A stretch of DNA of 64,000 nt from Trema orientale. Its lineage: Eukaryota > Streptophyta > Magnoliopsida > Rosales > Cannabaceae. The notes beneath the pieces were generated by a model. That model was not told the DNA's origin, made no database searches, and saw nothing but the letters and a program-made list of their open reading frames with translations. The translations under genes were made by a program, and so were the position numbers. The stretch spans positions 2,166,671-2,230,670 of the forward strand of contig JXTC01000006.1 in the NCBI GenBank assembly GCA_002914845.1, in the 5' to 3' direction. Shown piece after piece: positions 1 through 12,208 of the stretch (the stretch's first letter is position 1; each line of letters begins with the position of its first letter).

Positions 1-1605
1 AACGGTTGAAGAATTTTGTGGAGAGGGTAGACCAACCTGAGGAGATCACTTTGGTGGCTCCTGTCTACCATGACTGATCAGGTTTTATCTTTCTGTATCA
101 TATTTTATTTTATTTTTGTTTTCTTTAGTTTGTTTTTATCATCTTCTCTAGCCTAGACTTCGTGTGGAATTCTATCACTCAGGTGTGCTCTATCCTTTGC
201 TCTTTTCTTTTCTTTTCTATATTTTCTACCAGTGAAGACACTGTCTGATTTAGGTTGGGAGTGGTGGCATATGCATGCACATTTTTAACGCACATATTTT
301 TCATGCATGTACAACATTTTTCCGAAAAAAAAAAAAAATTGAAAAAAAATAAAAAAATAAAAAAAATAAAAAAATGAAAATGATAAAAAAAAAAAAGTTT
401 TTTTTGGCTCAGTTTGATGATCAAATGCTGATGATAAGATTTGGTTTTACTGATTAAAGTTCTTAGGAAAATGATGAATATTGTTCTTGTCTGTGTGCTT
501 GATTCTTATGTTAGTTTGATTTTTGCTTATGATTCTTGAATATTTTTGAGTACTCAGTTGCATTTTAATTGTTTTGTTTGCTTAGAGAAAGTTTATGTGA
601 TTAAGTGAATTTTTTGAAATCTCATCAATAAACTCTAGAACCTGTTTGATTATCATTTGAGGCGAAATCCTAGACTAAGCAGTATTAGAGATATGATTTA
701 GGCCATTTTTGGATCGTTTGAGCCTTTCAAGCCTACCTTTGACACTTAATTATCCTTAGTTTATCCCTTTTGAGCTTAATTTTATCCTTTTCTTTGTTAC
801 CTATATTTTTGGCCTAAAGCTTATAATGATTTCCTACATCTTACCTTTTGCCTTATAGCACATATGATCTTTATTGAGCATATTTTATGTTATGTGATAT
901 TATGGGGGGAAGGGTGGAGTTTTGAATTATCTTTTTAAGGCTGAAAAAGAGAAAAAAAAAATGTTATACCCTTGTGAAAAAAAAATGATAAAAATCATAA
1001 GTTTGGGGGTATAGTACTTCAAAACAAAAAAAAAATGAAAAAAAAAAAAACAAGAGGAGTTTGATTGAAAAATGAAGTGCAGAAGGAAGTGAAAAATAAG
1101 TTTGGGGGTTGTATCAATGAAGTGTTTGAGGTGAAGTTTCATAAAGATCTGAGAATAAGCTATGTGCTTTAGGTAATCTGAGCTATAAATATGACTATTA
1201 TCCTACCTTTACCCTAGCCATACGTTACAAGCTTAAATAAAGTCCTAATGATCTTTGGTGCAGTATTGGTCTACATTAGTGGAGAGTGGTATGAAAAACA
1301 GGCTTATAAAGTTTATTTATCATCTAGAGATTGTACATATCTCACTTGATTGTATAAACTGATCTGGGTTGCAAATGATTAAATGTTATTGTTCACACAC
1401 ACACTCAAGAATTTTAAGTGAGGTTAAATTGGTATTTGAATTGAAATTCTAGACTATTTGCAGTGTTCATATGTTTTTCTTTGAGTTTTATATTATGTGA
1501 AATTTTTGAGGCAAAATTTTTGAGAATTGAACTGAGTTATATTTTGGTGATTTTTCTTAGGGTTTTTCTTTTGCTAGGGACTAGCAAAGTTTAAGTTTGG
1601 GGGTG
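1..1605 (+). mobile_element. 3' internal region of a Ty3/gypsy retrotransposon
   Basis: The stretch lies between the end of a polymerase reading frame (stop at 75-77) and the start of an LTR near 1606. It holds no long reading frame and has long A runs around 331-406 and 1025-1050. The motif AAGTTTGGGGGT occurs three times (999-1010, 1098-1109, 1593-1604); the last copy abuts the LTR and is the expected polypurine tract for plus-strand DNA priming. A long non-coding spacer after pol with this motif before a TGATAAC-type LTR is characteristic of plant Athila/Tat-like gypsy elements. The 5' part of the element lies outside the window. Confidence 0.75.
3..77 (+). CDS. C-terminal end of gypsy pol (integrase), partial
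   Basis: Reading from base 3, the frame gives 24 codons beginning RLKNFVERVDQPEE and ending VAPVYHD before TGA at 75-77. The pattern RLK followed by an acidic tail resembles the C-terminal end of Athila/Tat-type integrases, where a GQRLK motif precedes a short acidic tail. The 5' part is outside the window, so no catalytic residues can be checked. The identification rests on this tail plus the spacer, polypurine tract and LTR that follow in the expected order. Confidence 0.5.
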   Translation, partial: RLKNFVERVDQPEEITLVAPVYHD

Positions 1606-3720
1606 TGATAACTCTATGAAAATAGAGTTATTTATCTTCTTTTTTCTTAAATATTTTGTGTGTTTTTAGTGATTTTTAGTTTAATTTAGGTTATTTTATA
1701 GTTAATGTAATTTTTTTTAGTATTTAGAAATTATTTTATTTAATTTTTATTAGATTTTAGGTATTAATTTAATTTATTTAGTTTAAGAAATTTAATAACG
1801 AATAAAAATAAATCCCTATGATCATAAAAATTTCTAGAATATAGCCTAACATATAAATAAACAAGTTGTTAAAATTTCAGGTTCTAAAAAAAATTCTAAC
1901 CCCAGATATCATAGGTTGAATTTTGATATAACAACAGCAAAAACAATAAACTCAGAGAAAATACTGTTTTTAAATATTTATCTTCTTCTTGAAAATTGAA
2001 GAAAACTAAGCAAAAACACTTGAAATCACAAATACTCTCAGTAACTAAGAGAGAAAGAGAGATAGAGAGAAATTTAGGAGGAGGCTTAATTGTATTTTCA
2101 AGAGAGAGCATAAATATATAGGTTTTTTTTTTTTTTTTTTTTTTCACGTGAAGCTCTTTTTCTAATTTTTTTTCTTTTATTTAAATCATTTATCATTTTC
2201 TTTTAAACCTAACGTATTAACCCGTATTAAGTTTCATAAAGTTGTAGGAAACTTCCCTTTTCCCCTTTTTGACTAAATTATATTTTTTTAAAAAAAAAAT
2301 CATTCAACGTGTGTTTTTTTTTAATTATAATTCATCATTCATTTTTTTTTTTAAACCTAATCATATAAACCTAATTTATATACTAAGTTATGGGAAACTT
2401 TCCGTTTCCCTATTTATGACCCATTTTTTTTAATAAGTAAATACTAACCATTTGCATAAACAAATAACATAATAAAATAAAATCTATGTATTAATACATA
2501 CATAAAAAAAATTTGTGGAATCAAAAACTTCACGCACCACATATTTATTTACAGTATTAATAATAATAATAGACATACTTATTCGTATATACAAAGTGTA
2601 CTTAACTAAAATTTAGGTATATATATAAGTTTGTTATCAATTTATTTGGGCTCCAAATACGTACTGTACTATATTTAAATAATAATAATTATTAGAATAA
2701 TCCACTTAATTCAATAATAGACACAAATTAATCACATTATTATAACAATTGTTAAGTCTATAAAATTGGATCTTCATTTTCTTGTGAGTATTTATTTGTA
2801 TTTTCTATATTTAGAGAGTGATATTTGAGAGAGGAATCAAGAGAGCAAAAACCAACCTTGGAGGAGGAGATTGACAACCTCCATTAACACCTTCGAGCTC
2901 TTTAAAGAGGGAAAATTCTAAAACTCTTTTCTCTTTGATATTTTGTATTTCTTGAATTCATTGTATGAAAATGTTATTGTTCTCAATTTATATTATGAAC
3001 TAAATTCTTTTTTGTCTAGTTTTACTTTGTAAACTAACCTAGTATTTTGTGTTTATTTATTTCTCTCTTCTTTTATTAATCGAATCCATTGTTGAGTTAT
3101 TTGTTTTGTCTTATGCTTATTACTTCTATTTAATTGACCACTAAATAGATTGTTGAGTGAAATCTCTATGAACTTGGGAAAGGGATTAGAAATTTGGATT
3201 AAGGTAAAATAACATAAGATTAGCTAGTTTGGGGTGAGTTTACATAGGATAGGAATATGCCTATATGACTTGTACAACCATTTTGAGAGAATTACTAAAC
3301 TTAATTAATCTAGTCAATTTATGTTAGGAGTAACATATTGGCTTGTCTAGGTATTCTCACTTATGTCTTGGAAAGGATTTTGTAAATACATTTGAATTTT
3401 TGGTTGACAACTCTAGTGGATTAATTAATGTAAGAGAGAAATTGGGAGATTATGTGTTTAAAGGATGATTGGAGAATTAGTATACCTAGACATTTTTCTT
3501 ATTGATTACTTTCATTTATTTTGGATGATAGTTTAGTTTCCTTTAATTTATTTCTCAAAAATCCATATTTTTGTTGTTTGGATAAATTTAGGGTTGAGAT
3601 AATTTTTATACTTAGCATTGAATTAGAAATCAATCTTTGTGGGTTCGACACTCTACTTCCATATCTATATTACGTGTGACCGTGTGCACTTGCACAAGAG
3701 TGTGTGATTTTATAGTTGCA
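1606..3720 (+). repeat. LTR (3') of the gypsy element
   Basis: It begins TGATAACTCT directly after the polypurine tract and ends near TATAGTTGCA, about 2.1 kb. The last 150 bp contain GGGTTCGACACT and a CGTGTGCACTTGCAC segment, as is usual at the ends of Athila/Tat/Ogre-type LTRs just before the primer-binding site. Inside are a pyrimidine/purine-rich leader (2040-2110), a poly-T run at 2122-2144 and a diverged internal duplication (about 2203-2285 and 2353-2430). The 3' boundary is inferred from the CA end and is accurate to about 20 bp; no TSD can be checked because the other end is outside the window. Confidence 0.7.
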
Positions 3721-4790
3721 TATTCCAACCAACAACAATCACATAAGAATGCAAATACATGAAAATTTATTTTTCGTTAGGCACGTAGTCCAACTTGGCT
3801 TTCATGTGCGTATTCCACTGCAACCATATTCACAAACATTTTGTTAGTGCATAATTATTTTACTTATCATAACCATATATTTAAAACACATGAAAAACAA
3901 AAGTCATATTATAGGACAGACTTGATATTACATCTGTGGTGGCTTTAGTTTTATTGTATCTTTTCATTATTTTAGTCCTTCTAGACCTAGATATATGGTA
4001 GTTTTGGTAGATCTCATGTTGTGGATCCTTTTAGTATTGTTTTCATCGAGATATGTACAGATTCGGATGGTTTACATGGTGGTAATTATCCTCTTATGGC
4101 TTTTTTAATTGAAGCAAGAGACACCAACAATAAATATTGAGTGGAGGGTCATAACGAGGCAATAGATAATATGTAGAGCTCTATTAAAGTGCATAATAAT
4201 GGTGGTCCATAGAAGTCCCCTTATTCCGGGTCGATTTCGTGAAGATCCTAATACGCAAAAACCTTTATTATGGATATCTGCTTTATAATCAAAAAGCTTT
4301 TAATTAGTATTATACTATCTTTCTATTATTAACGAAAGTATTCCATTTAAAAAAAAAAGTAGTAAATTTACCCTTAATTAAAACTTAACACTACGAAATG
4401 AGAGAAACAAAAGGGCAAAAGGAAATTTCACAAATAAAAACTGTTAACAAATTTATATCTAAAAATTAACTTAAAAAATAGTGACTGCCGATTTAATTTT
4501 CTCAACTAAAATAAATATGCAAATATGACTCATGGTTTTTAGATTCTAAAATCGGTTGGGAATTTATGCTTAGTTATTAAGCACTAAACATAAAAGTTGT
4601 TTTTATATTAGTTTTTACGCATGATTTTCAAAATCTAGTACTGTGCAAATGTTATTAAGCATGACAAAGTTGATTTTTTTAAAAACTTGACGCTATTACC
4701 GTTTTACAAATTACATAAAGTACACATTCTGTAACTTATTATTACACAATTGTTGGATAATCTCGTATAAATAAAATATCCATAATTTTT
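3721..4790. other. AT-rich intergenic stretch
   Basis: No reading frame, repeat or RNA gene could be supported here. The sequence is AT-rich with many stops in all frames. The segment 3940-4260 has a slightly more coding-like base composition but gives no recognisable protein. Confidence 0.5.
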
Positions 4791-5090
4791 TATGAATATA
4801 TTAATTTATATATGGGTGTTCATATTTCATAACCTTTAACCTTTAGGTTTCCTAACTTCCATTTAAATCTTATTTAGTTGTATTTTTACATTGTAGTATA
4901 TATATAATTTTTTAGCATTCTAGCACTTATGGTTGTAAGCATATAAATATGCCATTGAGCATATATTATGTACATGAAGGAGAACGGAATGATAAGAAAA
5001 TTCTCTCTATATTTCTCTTGTATCTTCTTTTTTTACTTTTGTGCATTTTCTATTATATACTTTGCCCTTAATTTATAATATATTATTTGC
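4791..5090 (+). repeat. 5' LTR of small copia-type element
   Basis: It matches 7591-7890 over its full length with many substitutions and small indels. TATAAATATGCC (about 4943-4955) is a plausible TATA box and the pyrimidine-rich TTCTCTCTATATTTCTC downstream a leader. Boundaries are approximate (about 10 bp). Confidence 0.7.
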
Positions 5091-6600
5091 ATGAGTCTCT
5101 AGCCACTGGTCTTAGATATTGTCAAGTGGTGCTTTTGTTGAGATTTGGTTAATTTTAATCCTCTTTAAATTTCTAGATATTATTAGTTATTTATAAAGAT
5201 TAGTAGCTACAAGTTATTAGAATTATTTCTTATACTTGGCTTTGCATATTCCACGAAGAAAATGATGCACTTTAAAGTTGTGGATTTATGAAAGTCAATA
5301 CAAATATTAGCACTATAAGACGAATATATAATTTCTCGAAATCCATACTCATATAACCAAATAATGCCACATATAGCACCTTAAAAGTGACGATAACAAA
5401 GCCATATATAGCACCCTAGAAGTGGAAAATGCTAACAATATTAATTAAAAAAATTTGTTGAATAAATTTTCAAGAATTATAACTAAAGGTATAGTCTATG
5501 GCATGCTATGTATCATGGCTTTGGTTTACATATGATGTATTTTGTAAAAGTGTTATATCTATCAAAGGGCAAAAGTCTAATTCCAATTTGTGAAAGTTTC
5601 CTATGCTAAAGTAGTTTTGCATGATCCTAGAAGTGATGTGGATATTTCATAATTCTGAGTTTACCATACGGTTAAAACTAAACAATGATATTATTGTCAT
5701 TCCTCTAACTATAGAAAAGTAAAAACCAACTGAAGTAGAACGAGATATATCTATTATTATTTATATATAGTTTTGGATATAATTTTTCAATACGGAATGT
5801 TGTGAACTATATACGTTCTAAAATGATGGAACTTTTAGAAATTACACATTGAAGTTTTATTTTGAACCACTACATATAATAGTTTTGCATTTTTCCTTGT
5901 GTTTACGTTTTCTATATGTTATAATTAATTTATTGATTTTGTATTATATGTGCTCTATATCTTAATAGTGCTATGCTAAAAGTTATTTCATAAATATGAT
6001 ACCTTCTTGTTTTATTTTTCAATCAAAAATACTGGTTTAGCACATGAGAAATTAGGAACCTAATTATTATCCATATGGCGTGGCATATATTCTTATGTCT
6101 TATCCTCAAAGCAGTTACAGATTCTTTGTTAATGTATAACTGTATTTTTAGTCATATGCTAGTATCCGATTATTTATGCAATATAAGTTTGCATTTCTAT
6201 ATTAACCGATCAATTATATGTGACTACATATTTGATGGTAGCATAAGAATTTGTATGCCTTGTTACTAACCAACATACACATCTGCTGACTACTTTTAGG
6301 CATCATAGTTAAAAGAATTTATATACGCAATGAAAGAGACCATCAAACTTAGGTCTATTATTAAGTGAATTCAAGTAGTTTGTATATTTATATGCATCTA
6401 TTTACGTTGTATTAATTTTTCCTCTGAGTTGAATAAGAATGAATGACATAAATTTTGTATACGTCCTCATTGGCATAATTATCCACTATCCTATTTTTAG
6501 AAAAATAAATTATTTATACATTAGCTTTTACAATCTAATTTGTTATTTATATCATGATCTTGTTTATACTATTTGTTATTTGAGATGATAAATTTTATCT

Positions 6601-7230
6601 AACCTCAAGTTCAGTACCCTTGAACTTTATAAAAACAATTATCTAATGTTGGTCCTTGATGCTAATGCTAAAATGCATATTGATATCAACAAGCTATTTG
6701 AGATTATTAAGTAAGAAAATAAGGCATCGGCCCAAAGTATAGCAAAGGTTATGATACTATTGATATGTTATTTGATTGAGAATTTAAAAGCTGAGTATGT
6801 CACTATCATTCATTTTAGTGTCCTCTAAGAAAGCCCTGAGTACCGATACAATCATCTGAAGTTTGTGATCATATAACATGATCAATATATTTGGCTACAT
6901 CAGTACATATAAGACTCTAAGTCCATTTTAGAATACAATTTAGCCATGGTAAAACTCATCTTATAGCTGAAATTGCATGGTAACAAGATGATAAAACATA
7001 ATATGCTTGAAATAATATATACTATTTCTTATCTCTAACTTGCTTTAGCAGTAGAACTATAGAGAGAGAAAATAAATAAAGTACTCTATGCTCCTTGTTT
7101 GTCTTCTTGTAGCTAAGAAGAGTAATAGGTTGCTGATTAAGAGTCATCGAACTAGGTATAATGGCACTTTAACAGTCCTTAAAATGAATGTTGTATTACT
7201 TATATGCGTGATAGATATAAACAACGTAAT
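6601..7230 (+). pseudogene. gag remnant (UBN2-type copia gag)
   Basis: Read across frames, the segment yields pieces such as NYLMLVLDANAKMHI, NKLFEIIK, LIENLKAEYVTI, ESPEYRYNHLKF and LKLHGNKMI in the order seen in copia gag proteins of the UBN2 family, where they correspond to the NY..W..DA, L...YL, DLKERFDH and SEYN...LKLCG blocks. Several in-frame stops and shifts interrupt it, and no CCHC zinc knuckle was found downstream. It would have encoded the capsid precursor. It lies in the sense orientation between the two short LTRs. This is a dead fragment; the family assignment is by pattern only. Confidence 0.55.
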
Positions 7231-7590
7231 AATAATAAATGACTGTAAACATACTCATTAGAAAATATTCACAAATACACACCAGAAGAGGGGGAGGTAT
7301 AATGAGCAAGCAAACTAGAAATGTGAAGCATGTCTATTATTTGAGATGTACCTATCGTACTTTTAAAGCATCTAGTTGAGTTGTACCAGAAGTATAAGCA
7401 GTGTTAGATCCATTTCAGAATATGGCAAAATGCTAAAAGGAAGTAGCCCTAGCAAGGTTTTTAATAAGGCAACTTTAATAAATAATAAGAATATTGCACT
7501 ATTTTTCCTCTACTAGGTTTTTCGTCCCAAAAGGTTTTACCTAGTAAGGTTTTAATGAGGCGTATTCTAATGAACATGTAAGGGGGAACT

Positions 7591-7890
7591 TTAGGAATAT
7601 ATTAATTTATATATAGATGTTCATATTCCATAACCCCTAACCTTTAGATCTCCTAACCCCCATGTAAATTCTATTTAGTAGTGTTCTTCATTGTAATATA
7701 TATATATATATATAAATAATCTTTTAGTATGCACTTATGGTTGTAAGCCTATAAATATACCATTGAGCATGTATTGTGTATATGAAGAAGATTGAAATAA
7801 CAAGAGAAAATTCTCTCTACACTTCTTGTATCTTCTTCTTTTATTTTTTTTATATTTCTATTCTATACTTTGCCCTTAGTATATAATATA
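7591..7890 (+). repeat. 3' LTR of small copia-type element
   Basis: Second copy of the 4791-5090 repeat, directly downstream of purine tract AAGGGGGAA. It carries an (AT)n expansion near 7699-7715 that is much shorter in the 5' copy. Confidence 0.7.
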
Positions 7891-10792
7891 TTTAATAATA
7901 TAAGAAAAATTATAGTTACAAGTTTGGTCCATCATGCCCATGATAGGTCGGGCATTATAATTAACTAATGCGTTGTCTACTTAATTAACCTAGTAAATTC
8001 ATAATTAATCTGACAGTTTTTTTTTAATTTTTTTTATTTTGATAGGTGTAATTAAACAAATATAATAAAATAATTGTAAAGGATATTTCAAAATTACTTG
8101 AAAACTACAAAAGTAATTATACAATAATAGAAATTTGCATCTTGTATGTGATTTAACTAGTTGAGCTCTATCGCAATGCTAGTTCTTATAATTAATGAAT
8201 ATCCTCGAGCAAGACCAAACCTTTTGGGGAATGGGGGCTTAAATTTTAACAAAAAATTGAAAAGAAATTAATAGCTGCAAAATACAACAATGGTCGACAA
8301 TGAATTTTAGTGTTTTGAAAACATTGTATAATATTTTTCATTATCAAGGCTATTGAAGATATCTTATTCAATACATACAATTAAATTATGAACCATTCAA
8401 TTATATTTAAGAGAAATTAGAGTGTGTATTCTTTTTCTTACGCTTTGTTTCAATAAATATTTTTTTTTTATTTTTATGGTTAAATAACCAAGTATGGATT
8501 TGCATTTTAATTTACACTTGATATATTAACTATTATACTATTTTTAGTTCATGTACTGATTATATTAATTTTTATACTTCGTACATCACATTATATACTT
8601 GGTATATATAATGATATACAAGTCATTTTGTTATATCATCTAAAAAATGAAAATTTACTTATAGTGGGCCCAAAATTTGATCATTTTGCTATAAGACCTT
8701 ATTGAGCACCCTTTACATACTTTCTTTTTCTTTTTTTAAGGCAATTCAAGACATAAATTAGATTACGCTAAATTTGAGCCTTGAGATTATAGTACCCTTT
8801 TCATATTTAATTTAACTAAATTTAACATAATTATCACAAATACTTATAGACACATTTTGTTTTAAAGAAAATAAAATAAAAAATCTAAACTCTTAGGTGC
8901 ATATTAGTGATATATATTTTATATGGGACAAATAATCTTTTGAATGTGAACTTAAATACTTTCGAGGATTATTTAAAAAAAATATATATTTATATGGATT
9001 ATTTGGTTCAATCATTCTATTTTATTCAAATAGAAAACCCATTGGAATGAGTATTTGTCTTAACAATTCAAGTTTTTCTATTTAAATGGTCTTTTGAAAT
9101 GAGTATTTATTTCAACTATTCAGTTTTTCTAATCAAATGGTTCATCAGTCACATCAATCATTAGAACGGATTATTTATGTCTTGGAATGAGAATGGAGCC
9201 TAGGAGGTATTTTTGAATAGCCTATTCTAATATCTCTCATTCTAATTACAACTCATTCCACTTCAAATATCTCTCATTCCAATGATAACTAATTCCACAA
9301 TTTTTATTTAAATATATTCATTTAAATGGATGAAACAAATGGTGCTACAATTTTAATTTTCAAAATTTCACTGGCTCTTTAGTGGCTTCTTGTATGTTCC
9401 CGAGTACCCATTTTCCATGCAAAGAAAAGTATTGCAAAGAAAAGTATTGTTATATTTAACATTAAACTAAAAATTTACAAGGTCCAATAGGATTTGAAGT
9501 ATGTGACTTTGTATGATGGACATAAAAACAGTAAATAATTGGTGGCATTTTTCTATGATTTTAAAAGTATATCTAATGATAAAAATATCGATGCCGATGG
9601 AGTTGTCGAGCGTTTGATTTTACTGATAATATTGATAGAAATGTCGATGTCGAGGGATATTCTAAGAAAAAATAGATAATTTGAAAACAAGTCTAATTTT
9701 TTTAATAAAACTTTATGGAATCCTAGAACAACTAATATTACTTTATTTAAACTAGAATAATGACAAAAATAACACATATTTGCTTGAATATGATAAATTT
9801 TTTTCCTTATCTATATTATATATTCAATGACTTCATTACAGTTATATTTGAGAATTAACATTATTATATATTGGTTATAGTTTTAAAATATTCTAAATAT
9901 TTTCCACTAAGAGTATATAAAATAATATAAGTTATAACATTCTAATTAAATGACAAAGATGTCAAACTTCCAAGTGTTTCTAATATGAAAATGAGTTAAA
10001 AAGAGTTTTTAGGAGGTTGGAAAATATTAGGCAAGTTCCGAAATTTTGATCTTGATCTAAATATTATAAGCCTGAATAATTTTTTCTATAGTTGTTAATA
10101 AGCCACGTGTGTATTTCTTGATTTCTTTCTATTGTCAACCCGTAATTTGGATTTTAATTCTTTAATAAGTTTAACCTAAATAATATAATGATTTTTTTTT
10201 TTATCAAAAGAGAAGAAATTGGGCCATAGATTAAATATTTTGCAAAACGAATAAATTTCCTAGTCATTTTTGATATTATGTGGATATTTTCATAAATATC
10301 TTAGATATTCATAGATATTTGAGGATATTGTTAATATTTGTGGACATAATGAATATTTTGCGGACACTCTAGAAAGAAAATTTTTCCTCTCTATTTCTAT
10401 GTCAAGACTTCAAAATATGAATAATGTCGTGAAAATATTGACAGTATCGTGGACATTTTTATCCTTAATCATTGTGATCATTATCACAAGTTCAACATCA
10501 TAATCATTCTAGTAAGTAGACCTTTTATATTGCGAAATAATTGGAAGTTGTTTATGCTGGAAAATCAATATATGTGGAAAATTAAAAAAAAAAAAAAAAC
10601 TACATACTATCAGAATTGTACTACTGGACTACCAGGTTTTTATTTATTTTTATTTTTTATTGATAGTGAAAAACTAGTTGAATGTATTTATTACATACAT
10701 GGTATCACGCCCGAATCATGCCAGCTGGCCGAGTGGGGTTTCACTGTTTCACTTCCTTTCATCTAGCATTTTCCTCAAAGTCAATACATAAT
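7891..10792. other. AT-rich intergenic stretch with short degenerate repeats
   Basis: No gene was recognised. Around 9010-9140 a segment of roughly 70 bp (GGAATGAGTATTTGTCTTAA-like, then a TTTTTCTAT.AAATGG stretch) is repeated in diverged form. Around 9575-9660 and 10265-10455 there are many imperfect repeats of GATATT/TCGATG type (for example ATATTCATAGATATTTGAGG). These look like eroded repeats rather than coding sequence. Confidence 0.45.
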
Positions 10793-10994
10793 GGATAATG
10801 CTAAATGTACCAAAATATTTACCAAATTTTTAATACTAACACATGTGGTATGTGAGTTGCCAATATTCAATTGGTGAATATGATTAATTTATTTGTGGTA
10901 AATATTAATACACCAATTAAATTGTGCCAACTCAAATACCGCATGTGTTAGTATTAAAAATTTAGTATAAATTTTGGTACATCTAGTATTATCT
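10793..10994. mobile_element. 202 bp MITE with 10 bp TSD (copy 1)
   Basis: Nearly the whole element is inverted-repeat: it begins GGATAATGCTAAATGTACCA and its reverse complement begins AGATAATACTAGATGTACCA, with the arms continuing through ACACATG and GAGTTG segments. It is flanked on both sides by the identical 10-mer AATACATAAT (10783-10792 and 10995-11004). Long terminal inverted repeats and a TSD of 9-10 bp fit non-autonomous Mutator-like (MULE) elements. A second copy lies at 16064-16264 in the opposite internal orientation. No coding capacity. Confidence 0.85.
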
Positions 10995-11630
10995 AATACA
11001 TAATAGGTAGTAAATGGATAATAGGACGTCATACATATGGTTCAAAATAGTTTTTTTTTTTCACTTCTTTACTTTTCTTTTCTTTTTATTTTCGTTGTAA
11101 TAAGTCATTTCGCATATGTAAAAGATTTGTACCATAAATCTAGATCTATAGATATTTTGTCCCACCTGATTCTAAATATGTGTAAGTTTTGTTATTTTTT
11201 TTATTTTTAATTTTGGTGTTTTGTTGGTATTTTTTCTAGATCTGAAGCTTTTCAGAGCTAGATCCGAAAGATTTTATCATATCGTGCCTGCTGATGAACA
11301 TCTTCAAAGATATAATATAGCGTTCAATGATGAATGTTTTTAAGGATGTATTGCAGCGTTTACTGATGTACGCCTTCAAGGAGTGAATGATAGCTCTAAG
11401 AAGTGGCTTGGAGCTTGTTGTTTCTAGAGATGGTAAAATTTATTGGTTTACTTTTCGCTTGACTTACTCACACATTTCACGAGATTTACTCCCACACATG
11501 TTAGTTGTAGAGAATTGATGTAATTGTTTTTCTCTTAGGTAAGATGCTCCTTTTCACCTTTTGTTTATTGCTTGTATTTTATAATGTTGTTTAATATTTG
11601 GCTTTCAATATAATCCCATGTAGGAATTTC

Positions 11631-11730
11631 ATATGAAAAAAAGAATGATACTCGTGGTCATACATATATATGCACTCCAAATATGAAAAAAAGAATGATA
11701 CTCGTGGTCATACATATATATGCACTCCAA
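11631..11730 (+). repeat. Perfect 50 bp tandem duplication
   Basis: The unit starting ATATGAAAAAAAGAATGATA is present twice without a difference (11631-11680 and 11681-11730). It directly precedes the RNase H-like pseudogene. Complete identity implies a recent duplication. Confidence 0.9.
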
Positions 11731-12208
11731 ATAAAGGAGTTAATAGCACAGACGTCGGTTGTATAGGTTGTGGTGGTGTTATTAGAGACCACGCTACGAA
11801 TGTTATGGCAGCTTTCTATCGTTTTGTGAAGATGACATGTTCGGCGAAGATATTTGCAGAAGCACTGGCTATTCAGAATGGTATTTCAAATTTTCAATAG
11901 CTTCGAAGGCAGGCCTTGACTCAAATCGTGATAGAATCAGATGCTATTAATGTGACTAATCTTGTGAATAATTCTTCCTTGTCCCAAAGTGAGGTTGGAA
12001 TGATTGTAAATGACTCTAAAATATTCTTAGATCCGCTTTAGGGATCGAGTAGTGTCCATTGTAGTCCTAGAAACTATAATAATTTGACCCATTATTTGGG
12101 CAAGTGGTCTGTAGCCAATGATGGCAATTTTGTTTGGCTCAATAAGACTCCTTCCTGGCTCCATGGAACCCTTGAGGATGACCTTGCTTTGCCAAATCCT
12201 TTAAATTA
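11731..12208 (+). pseudogene. RNase H-like domain pseudogene (RVT_3 type)
   Basis: One frame reads GCIGCGGVIRDHATNVMAAF, then AKIFAEALAIQNGISNF, a TAG stop at 11898-11900, then IVIESDAINVTNLVNNSS, another stop after FLDPL, and THYLGKWSVANDG before the final stop. This is the order of the RNase H fold found in plant LINE-type polyproteins and RVT_3 domain proteins: GG.G...RD, the E of AEALA, the D of ESD, and the terminal H..AK helix region. The Glu and one Asp of the active site are visible; the first Asp (usual DG motif) is not. No reverse transcriptase was found upstream, so this is a truncated relic of a non-LTR element or of a domesticated RNase H-like gene. Confidence 0.6.

Larger units (their letters stand above)
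4791..7890 (+). mobile_element. Small decayed copia-type LTR retrotransposon
   Basis: Two direct repeats of about 300 bp (4791-5090 and 7591-7890) bracket a 2.5 kb internal region. Both repeats read AATATATTAATTTATATA, then a CTAACCTTTAG-like segment, GCACTTATGGTTGTAAGC, a conserved TATAAATAT and a TTCTCTCTA leader before CTTTGCCCTTA. A purine tract AAGGGGGAA (7580-7588) sits just before the 3' repeat, as expected for a polypurine tract. The interior holds a broken gag (about 6601-7230) and no recognisable reverse transcriptase or integrase, so the copy is internally deleted and immobile by itself. The pairing of repeats is read directly; assignment to copia rests on the gag remnant. Confidence 0.75.

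Noticed and set aside
179..424. Short Phe-rich reading frame on the minus strand
   Set aside because: It is the translation of poly-A/poly-T runs in the gypsy spacer, without start context or homology.
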